Positions 1-7,457 are shown, numbered from the stretch's first letter. The stretch: DNA of 16,333 nucleotides from Pseudomonadota bacterium (GCA_003242355.1 QGUH01000006.1:1-16333); one strand, 5' to 3'. Notes: generated from the sequence alone by a model not told the origin. Numbers and translations: made by a program.

Positions 1-70
1 CGGATATCCCGCTACGCCCGGCCGCCCCCGGGCGGGCACCCCCGATCGCCAACCGCGCGCGCCTGACCCT

Positions 71-117
71 CGAGGCGGAGACCGCACGGTCGGTAACCCA
101 CGCGCAAGGTCTCCTCG
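71..117. repeat. Bulged inverted repeat (10-bp stem)
   Basis: CGAGG (71-75) and AGACC (79-83) pair with GGTCTCCTCG (108-117), leaving a 3-nt bulge (76-78) and a 24-nt loop. The left arm lies inside a 20-bp sequence that recurs at 224-243 with 18 of 20 bases identical. This could be an RNA structure or a protein-binding element; no function is assigned. Confidence 0.45.
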
Positions 118-223
118 ATGCGGAGTGCGCGACGTCTGTAGACGGCAGCGCAAGACCGCGTGGTCCGAAGCCGGGCGCAAGATCGCTCAGACACGGCGCC
201 CGGTGGTCGGCATGCAACGGCTT

Positions 224-243
224 CGAGGCGGCAACCGCACGGT
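224..243 (+). repeat. Second copy of 20-bp near-repeat
   Basis: This stretch matches 71-90 at 18 of 20 positions; both share CGAGGCGG and ACCGCACGGT. The two copies are 153 bp apart in direct orientation. The common ACCG-CA-CGGT core is itself a short dyad. Confidence 0.5.
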
Positions 244-270
244 GCCCCGCGCACGACCGCGTGCAGCGGG

Positions 271-298
271 AGCCGTCGCGGCGCTTTAGCGGCTTTTT
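271..298 (+). terminator. Possible intrinsic terminator
   Basis: AGCCG (271-275) can pair with CGGCT (290-294), with a possible inner GCG/CGC pairing, and TTTTT (294-298) follows. The stem is short and the loop long, and the element overlaps the 11-bp direct repeats. The T-run may therefore belong to a regulatory site instead. If it is a terminator, it would end a transcript entering from the left. Confidence 0.3.
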
Positions 299-316
299 AG
301 GTGGACTTTAGGTGGC
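284..316 (+). promoter_or_regulatory. Three 11-bp phased direct repeats
   Basis: Three tandem units begin at 284, 295 and 306: CTTTAGCGGCT, TTTTAGGTGGA and CTTTAGGTGGC. The TTTAG core is identical in each, spaced exactly 11 bp. OmpR/PhoB- and SARP-type winged-helix activators are known to bind direct repeats with this helical period. A -10-like hexamer follows 17 bp downstream. The likely target is the CotH-like gene. The regulator encoded at 2455-5658 has the right type of DNA-binding domain, but a link between the two is only inference. Confidence 0.45.
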
Positions 317-333
317 GCGTCGTCGCGAGTTCC

Positions 334-339
334 TAGTAT
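334..339 (+). promoter_or_regulatory. Candidate -10 hexamer
   Basis: TAGTAT agrees with the TATAAT consensus at four of six positions, in one of the few AT-richer spots before the CotH-like gene. No -35 consensus lies at the expected distance; the 11-bp repeats end 17 bp upstream. An activator-dependent promoter would look like this, with an untranslated leader of roughly 190 nt. Confidence 0.3.
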
Positions 340-374
340 CGGCGCCGCACGATCCAGTGCGGATTGCTCCGGAC

Positions 375-404
375 CTCGTCGGACGAGAGACGGAGGAGTC
401 CTCC
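375..404. repeat. Two adjacent 13-bp inverted repeats in the leader
   Basis: CTCGTC-G-GACGAG (375-387) and GGAGGA-G-TCCTCC (392-404) are both perfect 6-bp dyads around a single central base, with start points 17 bp apart. Both lie between the candidate promoter and the CotH-like start codon. They could be operator half-sites or chance dyads. Confidence 0.35.
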
Positions 405-504
405 AACACGGGTTGGCCTCGCCCTTCGAACACTCACGAGCCATTCACGCACGAATGACGTTCGGGTGACGTCCCGACGCGCGGAACGTCGAGACGTCCA
501 TCGA

Positions 505-523
505 GGGGGCGGCCCCCAAGGAG
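505..523 (+). promoter_or_regulatory. Hairpin abutting the ribosome binding site
   Basis: GGGGG (505-509), CGG and CCCCC (513-517) form a tight GC hairpin. Its 3' arm touches the Shine-Dalgarno AAGGAG (518-523), which sits 9 nt before the ATG at 533. The strong Shine-Dalgarno fixes this start codon. The hairpin could affect ribosome access, but that is inference. Confidence 0.45.
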
Positions 524-532
524 AGGGAAACG

Positions 533-2263
533 ATGAAACCGAATCACCATTGTCGTTGGGCCGTAGCGTTGCTCGCGGCAAGCTCGAGCTTGGCGTGCCT
601 TCCGGACCCCTGGGACGATCTCGTCCCGTCGCCTGGGCCGAGCAAGCCGCGCCCCAAGCCGCCGCGCAAGGGAGGCCCGCCCGACGGCATTCTCGATCCG
701 ACGCGCCGAGTGGACGTCGAGCTCACGATCGATCCGGCCGATTGGGGCGCGCTGCGCGTCGAGGGCAAGAGCTTGTTCGATCAGTTCCCCACGGACGTGA
801 ACAACCTCGAGCCGTTCGACTACGCGACCTACCGGGCGATCGCGCGCATCGACGGAGAGCGCTACACGGACGTAGGCGTTCGCAAGATGGGCTTCTTCGG
901 CGGCCTGAGCGTGTGGCGCCCGAGCCTCGTTCTGACCTTTCCGGACCGCGGCGACGGACTGCGCACCATGGTGCTCAACAACAGCATGGAAGAGCCCTCG
1001 TATGCGCGCGAATGCCTCGCCTTCGAGCTCTTCCGGCGCGCGGGCTATCCGGCCTCGCGCTGCGGCTTCGTGCGCGTCGTCGTGAACGGCCAGGACCTCG
1101 GAACGTACACGCACGTGGAAGGCGTCGACGAGCGCATGCTGGCGCGCCACTTCGAGCACGGCAGAGGCGCCCTCTTCGCCGGCGAGCTCGCGGACTTCGA
1201 CCCCTCGACGATGGGCTTCATCCAGCACGTCTCCGGCCCCGCGTCGCGAAAGCCGCTCGAGCGCCTCGCTCGAGCGCTCGAGGCCGACGACGACCAGCTC
1301 CTCGACCGCCTCGGCCGCGTGCTCGACCTGGATCGCTTCCGCGACTTCTGGGCGCTGGAGACGCTGCTCGGGCAGTGGGACGGCTACGCGAACGTCGCCA
1401 ACAACTATTACGCCTACCTCGACCCGAAGAGCTCGAAGTTCGTGTTCTTGCCGCGGGAGCTGGATGGGGCGTTCGTCGGTATGCCCGCCTGGCGCCCGGG
1501 CTACGAGATCACCGTCTACTACGGCGCGAAGATCGCCAATCGCCTGTACCAGATTCCGGAAGAGCGCGCGCGCTTCCGGGCGCGCCTCGTGGAGCTGAAC
1601 GACGCCTTGTGGAACGACGCGGAGCTGGTCGCGAAGGCCAGCGCGCTGGCTTCGATCGCGCCCGAGTCGGATCCCGGAGCGCTCGCGGCGCTGCAAGACT
1701 GGCTGCGCGCTCACGATGACGAGCTCCGCGAGGCGCTCGCATTGCCGGCGCCCGAGGTTCCGCCCTTCCAGCCATTCACGCCTCCACCGCCGCTCGATGA
1801 ATGCAGCAACGGCGTCGCCCCAATCTCGGGGACTTTCACGACGACGTTCATTGCGAATCCGTACGAGGCGACGCCCGGTACCGGCAACGTGGAGTTCGAG
1901 GGGAGCATCGATGGGGCGCCGTATCCCCACGCGTTCTTCGGAGCCGCCGGACCGAATCCGTACGTTCCGAACATCACCTCCCTCGCCATCCAGAGCGAGC
2001 TCCCGAACGGGCAGCGAATCGGCATCACCTTCATGATCCCGACGCCCTACTACGGCCCTGGAGAGCACGTGTTCCACGGTTGGGAGACGCTCGGGCTCTT
2101 GGTGCCCGTGAACCCCGACGGCTCCGAGCCCTTTGCCGTCGGCTACGTCAGCAACGGCTCGATCACGTTCGACCAGGCCGGAAACACCGAGGGAGCGGTG
2201 GTGTCAGGCAGTTTCCACGGCGAGCTCCTCCAGTTCACCTGCGTCGGGGCCTACGCCGACTGA
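533..2263 (+). CDS. CotH kinase family lipoprotein
   Basis: The product is 576 residues. The N-terminus is a signal peptide ending SSLAC; Cys22 is a plausible lipidation site, although Leu at -2 is off the lipobox consensus. A Pro/Lys-rich spacer follows, then a CotH-like region at about 60-400. CotH proteins are atypical secreted kinases, with spore-coat CotH as the prototype. Family features seen include VNGQDLGTYTHVEGVDE, and NNYYAYLD after QWDGYANV (Asp283). The usual PWDLDWTFG element reads LPRELDGAFVG, keeping Asp311. The two aspartates align by motif with the catalytic/metal-binding residues of CotH, but the Lys-rich strand before them reads RPSLVLTF, so activity is uncertain. From about 420 onward a separate, probably beta-rich domain starts at DECSNGVAP and ends in a Cys near the C-terminus. 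The gene appears monocistronic: it has a long leader before it and a stem-loop 22 bp after the stop. Family assignment is good; the substrate is unknown. Confidence 0.85.
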   Translation: MKPNHHCRWAVALLAASSSLACLPDPWDDLVPSPGPSKPRPKPPRKGGPPDGILDPTRRVDVELTIDPADWGALRVEGKSLFDQFPTDVNNLEPFDYATYRAIARIDGERYTDVGVRKMGFFGGLSVWRPSLVLTFPDRGDGLRTMVLNNSMEEPSYARECLAFELFRRAGYPASRCGFVRVVVNGQDLGTYTHVEGVDERMLARHFEHGRGALFAGELADFDPSTMGFIQHVSGPASRKPLERLARALEADDDQLLDRLGRVLDLDRFRDFWALETLLGQWDGYANVANNYYAYLDPKSSKFVFLPRELDGAFVGMPAWRPGYEITVYYGAKIANRLYQIPEERARFRARLVELNDALWNDAELVAKASALASIAPESDPGALAALQDWLRAHDDELREALALPAPEVPPFQPFTPPPPLDECSNGVAPISGTFTTTFIANPYEATPGTGNVEFEGSIDGAPYPHAFFGAAGPNPYVPNITSLAIQSELPNGQRIGITFMIPTPYYGPGEHVFHGWETLGLLVPVNPDGSEPFAVGYVSNGSITFDQAGNTEGAVVSGSFHGELLQFTCVGAYAD

Positions 2264-2285
2264 TACGGGACGCCTCATCCAAATT

Positions 2286-2311
2286 CTCCGGCTCCCGCGG
2301 GGGAGCCGGAG
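2286..2311. terminator. Perfect 11-bp stem-loop after the CotH-like gene
   Basis: CTCCGGCTCCC (2286-2296) and GGGAGCCGGAG (2301-2311) are exact inverse complements around a GCGG loop, 22 bp after the stop codon. A G-rich run follows instead of a U-tract, so it is not a textbook intrinsic terminator. It may still mark a transcript end or protect an RNA 3' end. Confidence 0.55.
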
Positions 2312-2454
2312 GGGGCGGGGGCGAGGGGGCTCGACCCGTAAGCCGAAACACGACCGACCGTCGGCCCGGGACGACAATCCAGCCAATCGCCTTCCTTCCT
2401 TCGTCGCATTGAGCCAGAGCGCGCTCCGGGTAAGCTGCTCGACCGGGCGGCCGC

Positions 2455-5400
2455 ATGGAACGCGCTCGCGCTCTTTATCGATTCGGGGATTTCGAGCTCG
2501 ACCCCCACGCGAGACGGCTCCGTCATCGCGGCGCGCCGACTCGCATCGCCGACAAGCCGTTCGATCTCCTGCTCCTGCTCGTCCGCGCGGGTACCCGCGG
2601 CGTGACGCGTGCGGAGGCGATCGCCGCGCTCTGGCCGGAAATCAAGGTGCACGAGAACAGCTTGGCCGTCGCGGTCAGCACGCTGCGCCGCACGCTCGCT
2701 GCCGCGTCCCCGAGCGTCGAATGGATCGAAACCATTCCACGCCGTGGGTACCGGCTCCTGGCCCCGACGACGATCGCGTTGGCGGGCCCGGGTGCCCCGA
2801 ACCCCGGCGCGGACGGGGGCCTCGCTGCGCGCCCCCAAAGTGGCGGCTTCGGCCCTCGCGAAGCCCAGGTCGATGCCTTGCATGCGCTCTTGCGTCGCAC
2901 CCACGACGGAAGCGGCGGGCTCGTGTGGATTTGCGGAGAAGCGGGCGTCGGCAAGACGATGCTGATCGAGCGATTCTTGGAGGAGACGGCCGCGCTCCCC
3001 GTGCCGACGCGCACGGCGCGCGGTCGATGCGTGCGCTCGTTCGGCGCCGCGGAAGCGCTCCTTCCCGTGATCGAAGCGATCGGGCAGCTCCTCGCGGGAA
3101 GCGACGGGGCGCGCGCTCGCGCGCTGCTCGCTCGACACTGCCCTGCCTTCTGTCTCTACTATCCGGGGCACTTCGCCGACGATGCGCGCCTCGAGGCAGC
3201 GCGGCGCGAGATGCAACCCGCGGACTCGGCGACCACGATGCGCATGCTCTGCGACGCGCTCGCGGCCATCGCCGAAGAGACGCCCCTCGTGCTCGCGCTC
3301 GAAGACCTGCACTGGGCGGATCCCGCCACGGCGGATCTGCTGCAGTTCGTGAGCTACCGATTCCGAAGCGCGCGCGTGCTGATGATCGGGACGTACCGCA
3401 CGGGGTTCGGCGACACCGAACCGCCCCTCTTGCAACCCGCGCTGCACGGAAGCGCCGACCGCGAGCTCGATCCGAGGTTCGAGCTTCGGTGCCTCTCACC
3501 CAGAGAGGTCGAGCAGTATCTGGAGCACGCGCTCGGCCCCTGCGATCTCTCCCGAGCGCTCGCCTTTCCTCTGTGGCAGCGGACCGAGGGTTTGCCCCTG
3601 TTCGTGGCGTGCTTGCTGCGCACCGCCATTCAGGAGAACACGCTCGAGCACACCGCCGCTGGTTGGCGCGCCAACGGGGCGCTCGAGGATCTGTTCGCGC
3701 GCGCGCCCGCCAACGTCTCGGCGTTGATCCGGAGCACGCTCGACACCCTGCCGACGTCGTTCCGCACGGTGCTCGACGTCGCCGCGGTCGCGGGTTACGA
3801 GTTTTGCGCGAGCACCGTGGCGCTCGCCCTCGCCTGCGACGAGCGCGTCGTCGAGCACGAGCTGCTGGCGCTCGCGCGCTCGACCGACCTGGTCGTCGTG
3901 GTCGGCGACACGGAGACCCCCGGGGGCATGCCCACCGTCGGGTTTCGCTTTCGGCACGTCCTCGTGCAGGCGGAGCTCTACGATGCGCTCGCTCGCTGGC
4001 AGCGGATCGCCCTGCACGGGCGCGTTGCCGACGCGCTGTGCGCGGAAGCCGCGCCGGGCGGCGGTCCCCCGAGCCAGCGCTTCCTCGACAATCACTCGCA
4101 GGCGGAGCTCGCGTTCCACCTCGAGGGGGCGGGGCGCTTCGGAGAGGCGCTGGTTGCCCTGCTGCGCGCCGGCGATCACTGCGATCGCCGCTTCGCGAAG
4201 GGCGAAGCGTTATCGTACTACGAGCGGGCGCGCGCGCTGCTGCCGCGTCTGCCCGCGGTCGAGCAGCGCGTGTGGGGCCTCATCGTCGAGCAGAGCACGG
4301 GCTGGGCGAAGCTCGATCTCGACGATCTCGAGGGCGCGCGCCGTGCGTTCGAGTCCGCCGGCGCCCACGCCGGGGCGCTCGAGGCGAGCGAAACCGATCC
4401 CGCCACCCAGAGGGCGCTCACCGCCGGCTTTCGCCACCTCGAAGGGTTCTGGGAAGATCCCGTCTTGCGCCGTCCCACGCCGGTGCTGCCCCGACAAACG
4501 ATGGCGCTCGGCGTGCCGGCGCTTCACGCCGAAGCGCAGTACGGCCGCTCGCTCGTGCTCCATTTCGCGGACCGACCGAGCGACGTGCTCGCCGCGTCCG
4601 CCGAGCTGCTCGCGCTCGCCGAACGAACGGGCAATCACGCGTGGCACGCGGAGGCGCTCGCGCTCTCGTCCGTCGCGCTCCTCGAGCTCGGGCGCCTCGA
4701 CCAGGCGCGCGGCGTGATCGAGCGCTGCCTTTCGATCGCACGTCCCCTCGCGCATGCGCGCGCCATCGACATCGCGGGCGTCGCGCTGGCTGCCATTCAC
4801 GTCTTCGCGGCGGAGCTCGACCCCGCCGAGGCGATGTTCCGCGAGGTCGAAGCGCAAACGCACGTGTCCAAGGTGTCGGCCCGTTGCCTCGAAGGCCTCG
4901 GCGACGTCGCGGCCCGGCGGGGTGAGGTGAGAAAGGCGTTCGCGCTCCACACCGAGGCTCGACGCCAGCGCGAGCGCTCGGGGGACATGCCTCCGTTCGA
5001 CGGGTGGATTCTCCGCGAGCTCGGCGCTTTCGAGCGCGCCGCAGAGCGCGACCTCGCTGCCGCGGAACGGACTCGGTCGCGCCATGCGCGGCGGAGCGTC
5101 GAGCTCGCGTGCAGCGCCGCGTGCAGCCTCGTGCGGCTCGGACGGTCGTCGCACGCCCGCAGTGTTCTCGCGGGCGTCGTCATCCCGCCCGGGCTCGAGC
5201 AGAGCCTGGTCCGGATGCAACCGCTCTGGGCGGCCCGCTGTGAGCTCTACGCCGCGACGTCGGACCTGTCAGCGCTCGTTTCGGAAGCGATGCGCTGGCG
5301 AGCGGCTGCCGAAGCGGTGCCCGCGCGCGAAAGCCGGATGCACGCGCTCTACTGGCTCGCACGCGCGGCATTGGACGCGAACGAACGGAGCGCGGCGCGC

Positions 5401-5658
5401 GAGCACCTCGCGCAAGCCCTGGAGCTGTACGAGACGCACCCGATTCCGTTGTTCGGCGTCCGCCTTCACCGGCTCGCCGAGCACGCGGCCCTGCGCTCGA
5501 ACGATCGCAGAGCCGCCCAGCGTGCTCGGTCGACCGGAGACGCGCTCGTCGCCAAGATCGCCGCCACGATCGACGATCCCGATCTCCAACGGACCTTCTT
5601 GCGTGAGGCCGCCGCGCCGACGGCGCCGCGGGCGCTTGCGCACGCCTCACGTTCGTAA
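2455..5658 (+). CDS. OmpR-type winged-helix/AAA ATPase/TPR transcriptional regulator
   Basis: This 1067-residue one-component regulator has three parts. Residues 8-105 are an OmpR/PhoB-type winged helix: FGDFELDPHARRLRHRG, then the ALWPEIKVHENSLAVAVSTL helices, closing in IPRRGYRLLAP. An AAA_16/NB-ARC-like ATPase follows, with Walker A GEAGVGKT at about 161-168 and Walker B LVLALEDLHWADP around Glu283-Asp284. Residues from about 560 onward are Ala/Leu/Arg-rich helical repeats of TPR type. Such AfsR/MalT-like proteins are known to couple nucleotide-dependent oligomerisation to promoter binding, with the TPR part sensing a ligand or partner; the signal here is not evident. There is no transmembrane segment, so it is cytoplasmic. 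The ATG at 2455 places the winged helix right at the N-terminus, although no good Shine-Dalgarno precedes it. A hairpin 22 bp after the stop suggests a single-gene unit. The long overlapping frames inside it on both strands are shadows of GC-rich coding. Confidence 0.9.
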   Translation: MERARALYRFGDFELDPHARRLRHRGAPTRIADKPFDLLLLLVRAGTRGVTRAEAIAALWPEIKVHENSLAVAVSTLRRTLAAASPSVEWIETIPRRGYRLLAPTTIALAGPGAPNPGADGGLAARPQSGGFGPREAQVDALHALLRRTHDGSGGLVWICGEAGVGKTMLIERFLEETAALPVPTRTARGRCVRSFGAAEALLPVIEAIGQLLAGSDGARARALLARHCPAFCLYYPGHFADDARLEAARREMQPADSATTMRMLCDALAAIAEETPLVLALEDLHWADPATADLLQFVSYRFRSARVLMIGTYRTGFGDTEPPLLQPALHGSADRELDPRFELRCLSPREVEQYLEHALGPCDLSRALAFPLWQRTEGLPLFVACLLRTAIQENTLEHTAAGWRANGALEDLFARAPANVSALIRSTLDTLPTSFRTVLDVAAVAGYEFCASTVALALACDERVVEHELLALARSTDLVVVVGDTETPGGMPTVGFRFRHVLVQAELYDALARWQRIALHGRVADALCAEAAPGGGPPSQRFLDNHSQAELAFHLEGAGRFGEALVALLRAGDHCDRRFAKGEALSYYERARALLPRLPAVEQRVWGLIVEQSTGWAKLDLDDLEGARRAFESAGAHAGALEASETDPATQRALTAGFRHLEGFWEDPVLRRPTPVLPRQTMALGVPALHAEAQYGRSLVLHFADRPSDVLAASAELLALAERTGNHAWHAEALALSSVALLELGRLDQARGVIERCLSIARPLAHARAIDIAGVALAAIHVFAAELDPAEAMFREVEAQTHVSKVSARCLEGLGDVAARRGEVRKAFALHTEARRQRERSGDMPPFDGWILRELGAFERAAERDLAAAERTRSRHARRSVELACSAACSLVRLGRSSHARSVLAGVVIPPGLEQSLVRMQPLWAARCELYAATSDLSALVSEAMRWRAAAEAVPARESRMHALYWLARAALDANERSAAREHLAQALELYETHPIPLFGVRLHRLAEHAALRSNDRRAAQRARSTGDALVAKIAATIDDPDLQRTFLREAAAPTAPRALAHASRS

Positions 5659-5680
5659 AGGATCTTCTCCATGAGCGATG

Positions 5681-5699
5681 CGCCGATGACGGATCGGCG
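5681..5699 (+). terminator. Stem-loop after the regulator gene
   Basis: CGCCGAT (5681-5687) and ATCGGCG (5693-5699) form a perfect 7-bp stem with a 5-nt loop, 22 bp after the regulator's stop. TTCGGA follows, with no real U-tract. It is a possible transcript end. The rest of 5659-5809 shows no gene. Confidence 0.4.
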
Positions 5700-5809
5700 T
5701 TCGGATCGTTCGCGAGGCGGCGCTCGTGCCGCTTTTCCCCACGGGATCACTCGGCTCCGCGCGCGAAAACCCGAATCGTGTCCGCACCCTTCGGAGTTGA
5801 GCGCGCAAA

Positions 5810-7384
5810 ATGCGATATCCGCGCTTGACGCAGCCATTCGGAAGCGACAGACGCCGAAGCGTGAATCGCCAAACGTCTTCGTTGCGGCCGGCGCGCGGCT
5901 GGCTCGTGATCGGATCGCTCGTGACGCTCTTCTCCTGCGGTGGCGGAGAGAGCGTCTCCCCCGGTCCGAGCACTGGAGGAGCCGGCGCCGCGAGCGGCGG
6001 AACGAGCGGCGGCGCGCCGACCGGAGGCCAAGCAAACGGAGGCAGCGCGGGCTCGAGCGGCGGCGGAGGCGTCGGCGCACAGGGCGGCGCCGTCACGGGA
6101 GGAACGGCAGGAACGAGCACCGGCGGCGCGAGCGGAGGATCCGGAGGTGACGCTGCAGGCAGCGGCGGCTCCCTGGGCGGCGCGGGCGCCGGCGGATTGG
6201 GCGGTGGCGGGACGAGCGGTGGCGGTTCGAGCGGTGGTGGCGCGAGCGGTGGCGATTCGGGCAGCGCGGGAACGAGCGGCGGCGGCTCGGGCGGCAGTGG
6301 TGGCTCGGCGGGCAGTGGTGGAGACGCCGGGAACGCTGGCACCGCGGGCATGCCCGGCGACCCGGGCGTTCCGTTCGCGTACGTCGGCGGAGCAGACGGC
6401 AAAATCACCATCTATCGCTTCGATCGCACGGAACGCACGCTCACGCTTTCGACGACCGTGAACGCCGGCAGCTACCCGTCGTTCCTCACCGTGGATCCGA
6501 CCCATCGCTTCTTGTACGCGGTGCTCGAAGCGAGCGGACAGGTGGCCGCGTTCGCGATCGATCGGAAAACGGGCGGCCTCACGCCGCTGAACCAGGTCGA
6601 CTCGGGTGGCGGCGCGCCGACCCACGTCGCGGTGGATCGCAGCGGGCGCTGGGTGATGGTCGCAAACTACAACGGCGGCTCGGTGCGGGTTTTCCCGATC
6701 CAAGACGACGGCAAGCTCGGCAGCCCCAGCGCCACGACCATGCCCGGCACCAATCCCCACCTCATCCTCACCGATCGCACGAACGCGATTGCCTACGTAC
6801 CCTGTAAGGGCTCCGATCGGGTGGTCGCGTACGCGTTCGACGACGCGACGGGCTCACTCACGCCGGCCAGCGGAGGCAACTTCTCCACCGCGCCCGGCGC
6901 GGGGCCGCGCCACCTCGCGTTCCACCCCACGCTCGACACCGCGTACGTCATCAACGAGCTCGACGACACGATCACCGCCCTCCGTTACGACCAAACCGGC
7001 GCACTCATGGAGCTCCAGACCCTGCCGACCTTGCCGAACGGCGCGAATGGCGGCGGCAACACCACGGCCGAGGTCGCCGTGCATCCGAGCGGCAAGTTCG
7101 TCTATGGCTCGAACCGCGGGCACGACAGCATCGTCGTCTACACGGTCGATGCGGCGACGGGGCAGCTCACGCTCGCCGGTCACGACGCCTCCGGCGGTCG
7201 AACGCCGCGCCACTTCTCGATCGAGGACGGCGGCGCCGTGATGCTCGTCGCCAACCGCGATACCAACAACGTCGTCGTGTTCGACATCCATCCGACGACG
7301 GGGCGAATCACCAAGGTTTCGGAAGTCACGAACGTGATGCAGCCCGAATACGCGGCGATCGTCACGGTGCACGGCGACGACTGA
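5810..7384 (+). CDS. Beta-propeller lipoprotein, lactonase (6-phosphogluconolactonase-like) family
   Basis: The product is 524 residues from the ATG at 5810, with GGAG 13 nt upstream. A GTG at 5861 is an equally credible start and gives a more normal signal peptide. The hydrophobic core GWLVIGSLVTLFSC ends in a lipobox-like LFSC (Cys43, or Cys26 from the GTG). About 140 residues made almost only of Gly, Ser, Ala and Thr follow. From about residue 186 comes a propeller with repeated blades of the type FLTVDPTHRFLYAV, HVAVDRSGRWVMVANYNGG, HLAFHPTLDTAYVINELDD and VAVHPSGKFVYGSNRGHDS. This is the seven-bladed lactonase fold (PF10282-like). Known cytoplasmic members hydrolyse 6-phosphogluconolactone, but a lipid-anchored, stalked version is more likely a surface or periplasmic binding protein or a lactonase of other specificity. 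It seems to be transcribed alone: hairpins flank it on both sides. Confidence 0.85.
   Translation: MRYPRLTQPFGSDRRRSVNRQTSSLRPARGWLVIGSLVTLFSCGGGESVSPGPSTGGAGAASGGTSGGAPTGGQANGGSAGSSGGGGVGAQGGAVTGGTAGTSTGGASGGSGGDAAGSGGSLGGAGAGGLGGGGTSGGGSSGGGASGGDSGSAGTSGGGSGGSGGSAGSGGDAGNAGTAGMPGDPGVPFAYVGGADGKITIYRFDRTERTLTLSTTVNAGSYPSFLTVDPTHRFLYAVLEASGQVAAFAIDRKTGGLTPLNQVDSGGGAPTHVAVDRSGRWVMVANYNGGSVRVFPIQDDGKLGSPSATTMPGTNPHLILTDRTNAIAYVPCKGSDRVVAYAFDDATGSLTPASGGNFSTAPGAGPRHLAFHPTLDTAYVINELDDTITALRYDQTGALMELQTLPTLPNGANGGGNTTAEVAVHPSGKFVYGSNRGHDSIVVYTVDAATGQLTLAGHDASGGRTPRHFSIEDGGAVMLVANRDTNNVVVFDIHPTTGRITKVSEVTNVMQPEYAAIVTVHGDD
5945..6365 (+). repeat. Low-complexity Gly/Ser/Ala-coding stalk
   Basis: This is an in-frame stretch of the propeller gene built from short degenerate units such as GGC-GGA-GGC and AGC-GGC-GGC, coding GGAGG, SGG and GTSGG motifs. 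It separates the predicted lipidated Cys from the first propeller blade by about 140 residues. Such DNA can expand or contract by slippage. It also reads as long open frames in other phases, which I disregard. Confidence 0.8.
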
Positions 7385-7385
7385 G

Positions 7386-7420
7386 CCCAAACGCTTCGGC
7401 CTTTTCGTTTCGTTCGGGGC
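7386..7420 (+). repeat. Stem-loop repeat, copy 1
   Basis: Just after the propeller gene's stop, AACG (7390-7393) pairs with CGTT (7411-7414), and CCC (7386-7388) with the following GGG run. The loop carries CTTCGGCCTTTTCGTTT. It shares the exact 14-mer ACGCTTCGGCCTTT (7391-7404) and a downstream TTCGTTCGGG with the element at 7458-7491. It is a likely transcript-end structure. Confidence 0.5.
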
Positions 7421-7457
7421 TACGACCCGGTGATGAGCGTGCTCGACCAGGCGCCGA

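Larger units (their letters stand above)
1..270. other. Non-coding stretch at the left edge
   Basis: I see no convincing gene here. The only sizeable open frame (minus strand, 12-254) is Arg/Cys-rich, with no recognisable fold. The stretch holds a bulged hairpin (71-117) and two near-copies of a 20-bp sequence (71-90 and 224-243). It may be the 3' flank of a gene outside the window or an uncharacterised structured RNA. Nothing in it matches a tRNA T-arm or another RNA gene that I recognise. Confidence 0.5.

Noticed and set aside
12..254. Minus-strand open frame of 80 codons at the left edge
   Set aside because: Its translation is Arg/Cys-rich with no family pattern, and its internal similarity comes from the 20-bp DNA repeat.
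434..2077. Long minus-strand frame opposite the CotH-like gene
   Set aside because: It is antisense to a gene with clear homology and a strong Shine-Dalgarno; its composition is typical of a GC-rich shadow.
2133..4925. 930-codon plus-strand frame overlapping the CotH-like 3' end and the regulator
   Set aside because: Arg/Ala/Pro-rich off-frame translation with no domains; the regulator frame has winged-helix and Walker motifs.
5671..6150. Plus-strand frame starting MSDAPMTDRR after the regulator
   Set aside because: Most of it overlaps the propeller gene out of frame; the unique first part has no recognisable pattern or good ribosome site.
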